Of a stretch of 9,608 bases of DNA, positions 1-5,295 are shown one piece after another. The notes under the pieces are model-generated. The model was not told where the DNA came from. It worked only from the letters and a program-made list of their open reading frames with translations, and ran no database searches. Within the stretch, counting starts at the first letter, position 1. Each line of letters begins with the position of its first letter. The stretch is from Thermoleophilaceae bacterium (GTDB lineage: Bacteria > Actinomycetota > Thermoleophilia > Solirubrobacterales > JACPNS01): assembly GCA_016463365.1 (NCBI GenBank), contig JAEMRJ010000091.1, forward strand, positions 1 to 9,608. The letters are read 5' to 3'. The translations under genes and the position numbers were made by a program.

Positions 1-19
1 GTCCGTTGCCGTCTGCCAT
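1..19 (-). CDS. 5' end of an unidentified gene, possibly SOS-controlled
   Basis: Only the first six codons are inside the window (M-A-D-G-N-G, then cut). The start is supported by an AGGA Shine-Dalgarno sequence at 27-30 (minus strand), seven bases before the ATG. A LexA box lies about 40 bp upstream, and the previous minus-strand gene ends at 74. Six residues identify no family. uvrA is one candidate, because uvrB lies upstream on the same strand and uvrA is often both adjacent to uvrB and LexA-regulated, but this is inference. It could also be an out-of-context ATG. Confidence 0.5.
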
Positions 20-40
20 CACTCGATCCTAGGAGTGATG
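17..40 (-). promoter_or_regulatory. Hairpin enclosing the start codon and Shine-Dalgarno
   Basis: Arms CATCACTC (17-24) and GAGTGATG (33-40) are perfectly complementary over 8 bp around an 8-base loop. In the minus-strand mRNA the ATG of the left-edge gene is the end of the 3' arm and its AGGA Shine-Dalgarno lies in the loop. When folded, this would hinder initiation. The pairing is seen directly; a regulatory role is inferred. Confidence 0.5.
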
Positions 41-59
41 TTTAGCAAGGCGTCCGGAC

Positions 60-73
60 CGAACGTATGTTCG
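60..73 (-). promoter_or_regulatory. LexA (SOS) box
   Basis: CGAACGTATGTTCG matches the Gram-positive LexA/DinR consensus CGAAC-RNRY-GTTCG at every position. It sits directly after the stop codon of the secreted-protein gene ending at 74 and about 40 bp before the ATG at 19, so the leftward gene is the natural target. As a near-palindrome it could also act on a promoter in the other direction, but no plus-strand gene starts nearby. Confidence 0.7.
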
Positions 74-1927
74 CTAATTTGGTGTGGCGGCGTAGGTGAT
101 CTCGACGCTGCCGTTCTGCGGCGATGTCACCGACTGGGTCCGGAGCATGTCGACGCGTGATCCCCCTGCAAAAACGCCCCTTGCGCGCGAACATTTTGAC
201 TGGCCGGAGACGGTGACCACAAGTCGCGGACCGGTGACGCCGGTTGCCGTGCATTTTGCTGACGGCAGGAAGTTGTCGAACTTGAAGACGTCGCCCGGTT
301 CGCCGGTCCATGAGAGCTTCAGGCCGGTCGTCGTCGGAGTGACGGTCGCCGATCCCCTCCGCACCAGCGTGCGGCGGGCGGTGCGCCAGATCGCCTCAAA
401 CTCATATGCCCCACCGCCGACCGCCGTTCCGGTGTGCAGCTCCAGATACGCGCAGCCCTTGCGGAAGACGAGGCACGGCGCTGCCGGGTCGGCCGGCTTG
501 TGGTGGCCACCGGTGTACGGACGCGGCGGAACCACGTCAGTCCACGAGCCGTTGGCGTTTCGCACCTTCATCACCGCGACGCCCATGTCGTAGCGCGCGT
601 CGTAATAGTCGCTCTGTTGGCGCAGGAACCAGTAGATGTCAGCCCCACGGTGCTGGAAGAATCGGCCGCGGCCGCTGTTGTAGATGTAGTTGGACGGGGC
701 GTCGGCCGGGAGCGCGCCGGACCCTCCCTGCCAGTCGGCGGGCCGGTCGGCGATCGCCCAGCCGAGCGTCATGGCCGTGAGCCCCGAGTACTTGGTCACG
801 TCGTAGTAGTTGTCCTGTCCGGGCGGCATGTCGCGTTTGTCACAGCAACCGGCGGCGGGCGTGAGCACGAAGCCGAACGACGATGCGCTGGTGACGTGGA
901 CGTTCTCGAGGCGTTTGATCACGCGGCGGGCGAAGGCCAGGAAGATCTCACGCTCGGCCCCAGTCGCGTAGGTCGATGACGACCATGCCCCGTAGGCCGC
1001 AAGCGAGAGCGCCCAGGCCTGCTCCTGCGATCGGCCGTCAAAAGCTATGTCGCCGTCAGGCGCGGTGCGTGCGACGACGCCGCGGATCATCGTCTCTGCC
1101 GTCTGGCGCATGCGCTCCGTGCGCATTGCCTGAGGGAGCTGCGAGTAGGTGCGGGCATACATTCCCGCGACGAATGCGTTGTAGGCCGGCGGATTGTCAG
1201 GCGGGTCGCTCATATCGGCGACGGTGTTGCTGAACGGCCATCCTTCCTTGACGCCCACGACCTGGCTGTAGTCGTCCACGCGGCGCGGGATCAGAACGTT
1301 CAAGAGTCGCAAGGCGCGCTGCATCGCGACGCTGCGGTTGTTCAGAATGGCTTTTGGCGAGTTGCCGCGCAGGCCGGTGTTGTAGAGCTCTACGACCTCG
1401 AGTGCCTCGACGAGATTCTTGTTGTAGTGGTAGCGCGAGCCGAGCAGGCCGTTCTGATATTCGAAGCGCCGAAGTTTGTTCGCCCAGGCGACGCGGATGC
1501 GCCTGAACTCGGTTCTTTTGCCGAAGTTCGCGCGGGCGAAGTTGTAGGCCGACGCCGAGAACATCTGGTAGAAAACTCCGTTCATCGGCTGACGGGTCTT
1601 GTTGATCCACGCGAACGTCTTCATTGCAGACCTGAAGTACTTGTCGTCGCCGGTGCGAGCAGCTTCCTGCAGCATCCCGTAGGCGATTCCGGCGTTGCCG
1701 TAGCCGTCGATCGCTGGGGTGCCTGACGGGCGGTTGAAGTTTCCGTTCTTCGTCTGGGTGGTCAGCCACGGGGCGAGCACCAGGTCTGGAAGCTCGCGCA
1801 GCGGGGCCGAATCCGGGCCGGTTGACTGCTCGACGGCCGAGGCGCTTCCGGCGGTGACCAGCGTGAGAATCAGCGAAAACAGGACGGCAAGCGCGATCCG
1901 GCCGGGGGGTCTGGGAAGGGCTCGCAT
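74..1927 (-). CDS. Large secreted protein of unrecognised family
   Basis: A 617-residue exported protein. Residues 1-31 form a signal peptide: basic start MRALPRPPGR, hydrophobic stretch 11-26, and AxA-type cleavage after GSASA. Residues about 50-400 are mostly helical with repeated aromatic and Gly-rich turns (GYGNAGIAYG 75-84, YYDVTKYSGLTAM 374-386), reminiscent of the helical-barrel part of polysaccharide lyases and related carbohydrate enzymes. From about 420 to the end the sequence looks beta-rich, like a C-terminal sandwich. Six cysteines are present (361, 362, 485, 492, 559, 579), compatible with disulfides outside the cell. No catalytic signature could be assigned, so a carbohydrate role is only a guess. 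I prefer the ATG at 1927 to the GTG at 1948: it gives a cleaner signal peptide and follows a -10-like TTATAT by nine bases. The gene is divergent from the acetyltransferase. Confidence 0.88.
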   Translation of the reverse strand: MRALPRPPGRIALAVLFSLILTLVTAGSASAVEQSTGPDSAPLRELPDLVLAPWLTTQTKNGNFNRPSGTPAIDGYGNAGIAYGMLQEAARTGDDKYFRSAMKTFAWINKTRQPMNGVFYQMFSASAYNFARANFGKRTEFRRIRVAWANKLRRFEYQNGLLGSRYHYNKNLVEALEVVELYNTGLRGNSPKAILNNRSVAMQRALRLLNVLIPRRVDDYSQVVGVKEGWPFSNTVADMSDPPDNPPAYNAFVAGMYARTYSQLPQAMRTERMRQTAETMIRGVVARTAPDGDIAFDGRSQEQAWALSLAAYGAWSSSTYATGAEREIFLAFARRVIKRLENVHVTSASSFGFVLTPAAGCCDKRDMPPGQDNYYDVTKYSGLTAMTLGWAIADRPADWQGGSGALPADAPSNYIYNSGRGRFFQHRGADIYWFLRQQSDYYDARYDMGVAVMKVRNANGSWTDVVPPRPYTGGHHKPADPAAPCLVFRKGCAYLELHTGTAVGGGAYEFEAIWRTARRTLVRRGSATVTPTTTGLKLSWTGEPGDVFKFDNFLPSAKCTATGVTGPRLVVTVSGQSKCSRARGVFAGGSRVDMLRTQSVTSPQNGSVEITYAATPN

Positions 1928-1985
1928 GAGTCGGGCATATAAACACACTTGCCAGCGGACCGATTCGGTCGCTACGGTGCCCGCC
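1928..1985. promoter_or_regulatory. Compact divergent promoter region
   Basis: Fifty-eight bases separate two divergent starts. Rightward: -35 TTGCCA (1949-1954), 18-bp spacer, -10 TACGGT (1973-1978), then seven bases to the GTG at 1986. That spacing puts the transcript start on the codon itself, implying a leaderless mRNA. Leftward: -10-like TTATAT (1942-1937 on the minus strand), nine bases before the ATG at 1927, with no clear -35. Neither start has a Shine-Dalgarno. The two promoters interleave, so one factor could affect both. Confidence 0.5.
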
Positions 1986-2477
1986 GTGGATTACTCGGTG
2001 TCAGAGCTTGACGCGGCCGACGTGGATCGCCTGCGCGATCCCGCACTGGCACTGCATCGGCACGAAATCGGCGTGCAACCGGATCTCGCCGGCGCGCCTG
2101 CCCGGCCCGACGATGCCTATTGGGAGCTCTACCGCTCTCGCTTTGCCGAATGGATGGCCGACAGCAAGGGCTTCTGTTTTGTCGCCGAAGGGACCGATGG
2201 TGCGGTGCTGGGGTTTGTCTTCTGCGTTGAGCGCGAAGGGCTTGCCGCCTATGAGAGCGGCCCGGCGATCGGTTACGTCGAGGAGATTGCCGTGGTTGAG
2301 TCCGCCCGGGAGCTTGGGATCGGCCGCGCTTTGATGGAGGCCGCGCGCTTGCGGTTCCGCGAGCGGGGCTACGCCTGGTTCGAGCTCTCGACGGTGCCCG
2401 GCAACGAGGATGCGCGTGCGTTCTACGCGCGGCTGGGCATGCAGCCCGCCGCCGTATTGATGCTTGGCGAGGTCTAG
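1986..2477 (+). CDS. GNAT-family N-acetyltransferase
   Basis: A 163-residue cytosolic protein with the GNAT fold. It should transfer an acetyl group from acetyl-CoA to an amine; the substrate cannot be read from sequence. The acetyl-CoA pyrophosphate-binding motif is RELGIG (108-113), after the strand GYVEEIAVVE (97-106). Motif B follows as ELSTVPGNEDARAFYARLGM (133-152), with the usual N...A..FY..LG pattern. The N-terminal third is typical of single-domain members. I chose the GTG at 1986 because a -10 TACGGT ends seven bases before it (leaderless start); GTG at 1977 is an alternative adding three residues. It is divergent from the secreted protein and probably monocistronic, since 449 bp follow without a gene. 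Confidence 0.88.
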   Translation: MDYSVSELDAADVDRLRDPALALHRHEIGVQPDLAGAPARPDDAYWELYRSRFAEWMADSKGFCFVAEGTDGAVLGFVFCVEREGLAAYESGPAIGYVEEIAVVESARELGIGRALMEAARLRFRERGYAWFELSTVPGNEDARAFYARLGMQPAAVLMLGEV

Positions 2478-2511
2478 ATTCGCCGCAAGTGGAATTTCCT
2501 CTCTGATTTCC

Positions 2512-2534
2512 CGAGGAAGAGCGGTTCTTCCTCG
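2512..2534 (+). terminator. Hairpin after the acetyltransferase gene
   Basis: Arms CGAGGAAGA and TCTTCCTCG pair perfectly (9 bp) around a GCGGT loop, beginning 34 bases after the acetyltransferase stop. There is no T-run after the stem, so it is either a weak or U-tract-free terminator or an RNA-stabilising hairpin. Confidence 0.4.
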
Positions 2535-2746
2535 ATCTCCTCGTGCGGAAGCAGGTGGGATCCTCAGGGTCATGGTGAGGAAGCCATTCGGTTCCTCGTG
2601 CGCCTGGCGTCCGGTTGGCGGTGAATACATTCGCGTTCCGAAAAGAGATGGCACGAGTTCCCAAATTCGACGTCTAAGACCAGCGCGGAGCTCGCGCAAA
2701 CGTCAGACCGATCGCCGAGCGCAGAGGTTCGCGAGACTCAAGGCGA

Positions 2747-2766
2747 ATCCCGTGCGATCACGGGAT
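2747..2766 (+). repeat. Perfect 8-bp hairpin upstream of the small secreted protein gene
   Basis: ATCCCGTG and CACGGGAT pair fully around a CGAT loop, followed by a short T-rich run (ATTT). It lies about 160 bp before the start at 2927. It could end transcripts from the left or be part of a long leader; no function is shown. Confidence 0.35.
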
Positions 2767-2926
2767 ATTTCAGCTCGGCGGTCGAGAAGATGGAGACCGA
2801 GTGCGAGTTTGACTTCGGCATTGGACGCTGGCAATCCCGAAGAGGTGGACTGCGATTGCTGGTGAAGAAGTCCATCGGTGGGCGCAGTTCGCGACTCACT
2901 ACTCAACGAACAAACTGGAGACGACG

Positions 2927-3676
2927 ATGAAGACTTCCACTCGGCTCGCGTTGATTGCTGCCGTACTAGCAATCACTGCGATCGCACCGACCCAAGCAGG
3001 CGCAGCCCAAAGGCATACCGTGACGAACTCGTCCGCGCTTCAAATCTACGGCGGCGGTGTGTACCTGTTTAACCAAGCCGGCTTCTACTACATGGGACGC
3101 CAAGCGGACGGCACCAGCTTCGATCGGACCGCGTACACAGGGGTTCCGGGCGGAACTTATACGTCTAGCTACGGAACCGTCTATCGATGGGGCAAGTCCG
3201 TCGTCAACGGCACGTGTTTGTGGATCGGTCCGCCCGCAGGCACCGGCACGAACAACTCATTCAAGAACCCATATCTCTCGACAAAGTCCACTTCAGTGTC
3301 TGACGGGTGCTCCAATCAAACTCGGCTCAATCTTCAAAACCGCAACTATTTCGGCTCTGATTTCAACTGTCCCGAGCACAAGGCCACGGGCCCAATGACA
3401 ACGAAACTCTTGGGCTCAGCGACGCCGTTCTACCACTCCGCCAAGTGGATAAACAGCTATGGGGCCGTTCAGCCCATGAGCAAGATTGCGACCCTCGCAG
3501 CATGGTCGCCTATTCAGTATCGATACTCGACGAAAGACAATATCTACGCGGTGGTCTTCGCGCCGGGATATGGCTGGGGTTTTGTTCCCAAATGGTCAAT
3601 ACCCCCCATTCACACTGGTTCATACTCCGTTGCAGGGAACTTCGACGTAGCAGCAGCCAAGCCATGCGACCCATAA
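2927..3676 (+). CDS. Small secreted four-cysteine protein of unknown function
   Basis: A 249-residue protein with a clear signal peptide: MKTSTR, a hydrophobic core at 7-20, and probable cleavage after AGA at 24-26. The mature part is rich in Tyr, Trp, Gly, Ser and Thr, has no other membrane segment, and contains exactly four cysteines (97, 128, 148, 247), compatible with two disulfides. The aromatic Gly-rich stretch APGYGWGFVPKWSIPP (212-227) resembles short beta-domain turns, such as those in bacterial SH3-like domains, but I cannot assign a family. The start is firm: TGGAG (2916-2920) precedes the ATG by six bases. Base composition is lower in GC than the neighbours (29 of 60 G+C in 3241-3300, against 39 of 60 in a uvrB line at 6121-6180), and the gene stands alone before a strong terminator. 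Both hint at horizontal gain. Confidence 0.85.
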   Translation: MKTSTRLALIAAVLAITAIAPTQAGAAQRHTVTNSSALQIYGGGVYLFNQAGFYYMGRQADGTSFDRTAYTGVPGGTYTSSYGTVYRWGKSVVNGTCLWIGPPAGTGTNNSFKNPYLSTKSTSVSDGCSNQTRLNLQNRNYFGSDFNCPEHKATGPMTTKLLGSATPFYHSAKWINSYGAVQPMSKIATLAAWSPIQYRYSTKDNIYAVVFAPGYGWGFVPKWSIPPIHTGSYSVAGNFDVAAAKPCDP

Positions 3677-3721
3677 GAATCACGCTTGCAGCGTCGCCGA
3701 GGGGTCCGGCGTAGTCGGAAA

Positions 3722-3776
3722 CGGCGGTTCGGCTGAGAGCCATTCGGGCTTCAGCCGGACCGCCGATTTCTTTGTT
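3722..3776 (+). terminator. Strong intrinsic terminator
   Basis: A 15-bp stem with one G-U pair (arms 3722-3736 and 3751-3765) is capped by an inner AGCC/GGCT stem (3738-3741 and 3747-3750) with an ATTCG loop, and followed by ATTTCTTTGTT. It lies 45 bases after the stop of the small secreted protein. It may also stop leftward transcripts from the RHH gene, though the T-run on that side is only TTT. Confidence 0.85.
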
Positions 3777-3874
3777 ATGGAGCAACGCCTTCATCAGATC
3801 TAGCCCAGGCGTTCAGCGCGAAGCAGTTATCGAAGCTGATCATTCATTGCGGCCAGAGATTCGGACGGCCAGCG

Positions 3875-4105
3875 CTATTCGGCCTCGCTGACTTCGGCAT
3901 AGATCCGATATCGGCCTGGGCCGGGGAGGAGCTGCTGCACGACCGTTGTGCCGGGCTGCTCGCCCGCGGGCTGAGCGCCGGTTCTGGCGATGTATTCGGC
4001 CATCGCATCGCGGATCAGGCTCGCGATCGACCGATCTTCGGTCTGCGCGAGCTCTCGGAACAACTCATAGTTTTTTTCCGATACCGCTAACGATATAGTT
4101 CTCAT
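3875..4105 (-). CDS. Ribbon-helix-helix (CopG/Arc-type) DNA-binding protein
   Basis: A 76-residue protein. Residues 2-8 (RTISLAV) form the DNA-contacting beta-strand, followed by helices KNYELFRELAQTED (11-24) and SIASLIRDAMAEYIART (26-42): the ribbon-helix-helix layout of Arc, CopG, ParD-type antitoxins and related repressors. The tail (43-76) is Pro/Gly-rich then beta-like, and unassigned. The upstream in-frame extension to 4279 is rejected because it covers a terminator and operator. The ATG at 4105 follows a -10 TATCGT (4118-4113) by seven bases, implying a leaderless mRNA, and an array of CGATAT half-sites spans the start, suggesting autoregulation. No toxin gene is beside it, so I read it as a lone regulator rather than half of a toxin-antitoxin pair. 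Confidence 0.82.
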   Translation of the reverse strand: MRTISLAVSEKNYELFRELAQTEDRSIASLIRDAMAEYIARTGAQPAGEQPGTTVVQQLLPGPGRYRIYAEVSEAE

Positions 4106-4121
4106 ATCGATCACGATATCG
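4079..4121. promoter_or_regulatory. Symmetric four-half-site operator at a divergent promoter
   Basis: CGATA(C) at 4079 and CGATAT at 4091 are 12 bp apart. ATATCG at 4104 and 4116 are also 12 bp apart in inverse orientation. All four are symmetric about base 4100, and at least 14 of the outer 18 positions match between the two arms. The array overlaps the leftward -10 TATCGT (4118-4113) and a rightward -10-like TATAGT (4094-4099). Ribbon-helix-helix dimers commonly bind short repeats spaced near one helical turn, so the adjacent RHH protein is the likely ligand (inference). Confidence 0.6.
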
Positions 4122-4130
4122 GAACTCTTG

Positions 4131-4260
4131 GGGAGTGACTTGAGCTGCACCCTCCCAGTCACCGCAAGGTGACGCAGCTCGGGGAAACAAAACTTGAAAC
4201 CGACAACGGCGATCAACTGCTCGTGAAGAAAGGCTCCGCGCTCGGCGGGGCCTTTCTTTG
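4131..4260 (+). ncRNA. Candidate structured leader RNA or small RNA
   Basis: A perfect composite hairpin is visible. Outer stem GAGCTGC (4142-4148)/GCAGCTC (4174-4180); a one-sided bulge ACCCTCCCA (4149-4157); inner stem GTCACC (4158-4163)/GGTGAC (4168-4173) capped by a GCAA (GNRA) tetraloop. GGGG (4181-4184) just after the stem can pair with the C-rich bulge, giving a pseudoknot. Upstream GGGAG (4131-4135) and GTGACT (4135-4140) can instead pair with CTCCC (4152-4156) or AGTCAC (4157-4162), so exclusive folds exist. An A-rich linker leads to an intrinsic terminator 50 bases before the GAF-GGDEF start. This is aptamer-plus-expression-platform architecture, but I match no known riboswitch class. 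It could be a separate small RNA. Confidence 0.45.
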
Positions 4261-4262
4261 TT
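4226..4262 (+). terminator. Intrinsic terminator before the GGDEF gene
   Basis: Arms 4226-4239 and 4245-4258 pair over 14 bp with one G-U pair, around a GCTCG loop. The 3' arm ends CTTTCTT and runs into TGTT. It ends about 50 bases upstream of the diguanylate cyclase ATG, so rightward transcription from the operator must read through it to express that gene. It could also act leftward, because the 5' arm is A-rich. Confidence 0.75.
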
Positions 4263-4311
4263 AATCGGTGATCAATCAAGCGATTTCGTCCGTATACCGA
4301 TCAGACAGAAA

Positions 4312-5295
4312 ATGAGCGCATCCCCCTTCCCCCCAGATGAAGAAGCGCGAATCACGGCATTGAAGTCGCTCGACATTCTCGACTCCGAGTACGAGGAGCG
4401 CTTCGACCGCATCACGCGCCTGGCCCAACGGCTCTTCGGAACCGAAGTTGCTGCTGTTTCGATGATCGGTGACGACCGTCAATGGATGAAGTCGCATCAA
4501 GGCCCCGTAGAACAGGAAATGCCGCGCGAGGACTCGTTCTGCGCCCACACCCTGCACACGCCCCATGAGACGATGGTCGTCGGCGATGCGAGCAAGGACG
4601 ACCGCTTTTCAGACAACCCCCTTGTCACAGGCGATCCCCACATCCGCTTCTATGCCGGCCACCCGATAACTGCCCCGGGCGGCGAGCAGATCGGTGCGAT
4701 CTGCGTGATCGACAGCGCCCCGCGCGCGCCGAAGGACGTCGACACCGACTCGCTGCGCGACCTCGCAGCGATGGTCGAGAGCGAGATCGCCACCCTTGCC
4801 CTGGCAATCACCGACCAGCTGACCGGACTTTCCAACCGTCGCGGCTTCGAGATGCTCGGAGAGCGCCTCTACAGAGTTGTTCAGCGCCAAGATCTTCCGC
4901 TGGCTGTGGTCTACGCCGATGTCGACAATCTCAAGCCGATCAACGACAACTGCGGCCACGAAGCCGGCGATCGTCTGCTGATCGAGGTCGCTGACCTGAT
5001 CGAACGCGAGCTGCGCGAGTCCGACATCGTGGCCAGGCTCGGCGGCGACGAGTTCGGCGCGCTTCTGACCGGCGCCGCAGCGAAGGACACCAACCAGATA
5101 CTTGAGCGCCTGAACGACGCGATCGCGCGCCGGAACTACGAGACCGATGAGCCGTTCGAGATCTCTCTGAGCATCGGCGTCGCCTCGGGCACGCCGGGTC
5201 TTGCCACCGAGTCGCTGGAGCGAATCGTCGAGGCGGCGGACGTCGCGATGCTCGCCGCCAAGCGCGATCGCAAGCAGACCGCAATCGCCAGCTAG
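4312..5295 (+). CDS. Soluble GAF-GGDEF diguanylate cyclase
   Basis: A 327-residue cytosolic protein expected to condense two GTP into the second messenger c-di-GMP. A GAF sensor domain spans about 28-160, with the familiar ILD...[15 protein letters not shown] opening and a DSFCAHTL segment (74-81). The linker [12 protein letters not shown] (168-179) begins the GGDEF domain. Metal and substrate residues are in [18 protein letters not shown] (203-220), and the active-site loop GGDEF (244-248) is intact. An RESD inhibitory I-site (235-238) lies five residues before it, so product feedback inhibition is likely. There is no membrane segment. The start at 4312 is the first ATG before the conserved region; the Shine-Dalgarno is weak. 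An upstream terminator and structured RNA may control expression. Its stop shares CTAG with that of uvrB. Confidence 0.93.
   Translation: MSASPFPPDEEARITALKSLDILDSEYEERFDRITRLAQRLFGTEVAAVSMIGDDRQWMKSHQGPVEQEMPREDSFCAHTLHTPHETMVVGDASKDDRFSDNPLVTGDPHIRFYAGHPITAPGGEQIGAICVIDSAPRAPKDVDTDSLRDLAAMVESEIATLALAITDQLTGLSNRRGFEMLGERLYRVVQRQDLPLAVVYADVDNLKPINDNCGHEAGDRLLIEVADLIERELRESDIVARLGGDEFGALLTGAAAKDTNQILERLNDAIARRNYETDEPFEISLSIGVASGTPGLATESLERIVEAADVAMLAAKRDRKQTAIAS

Larger units (their letters stand above)
2478..2926 (+). other. 449-bp gene-free stretch with hairpins
   Basis: No convincing gene is seen on either strand. Translations here are Arg/Ser-rich and lack family features. One frame stays open from 2625 to the TGA at 2928-2930, which overlaps the next ATG. 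Its only in-frame ATG is internal, and its middle part (ITGYFSSAVEKMETECEFDF) looks more protein-like than the rest, so a decayed gene is possible. The stretch holds a perfect 9-bp hairpin (2512-2534), a related hairpin with GAGGAA/TTCCTC arms (2577-2597), an 8-bp hairpin (2747-2766), and the leader and Shine-Dalgarno of the gene at 2927. Confidence 0.5.

Noticed and set aside
434..979. 181-codon open frame on the plus strand inside the large secreted-protein gene
   Set aside because: Shadow of the opposite-strand gene: Val/Arg/Ala-rich, no Shine-Dalgarno or domain.
1197..1946. 249-codon minus-strand frame overlapping the large secreted-protein gene
   Set aside because: Arg/Pro-rich out-of-frame translation, while the other frame has a perfect signal peptide.
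2464..2865. 133-codon plus-strand frame after the acetyltransferase
   Set aside because: Arg/Ser-rich with no domain, starts inside the acetyltransferase gene and runs through hairpins.
3777..4105. Toxin-antitoxin pair with the RHH protein as antitoxin
   Set aside because: No small toxin-like gene lies upstream or downstream on the minus strand; the 98 bp after the gene hold nothing coding.
4131..4260. Canonical c-di-GMP class I or II riboswitch
   Set aside because: Short sequence echoes are present, but the conserved 5' GGCAAA (class I) and the hairpins separating the class II core elements are missing. Kept only as a candidate new RNA.
4106..4279. In-frame 5' extension of the RHH gene
   Set aside because: It would translate the intrinsic terminator and the structured region; the RHH fold starts at the ATG at 4105, which has a -10 seven bases upstream.
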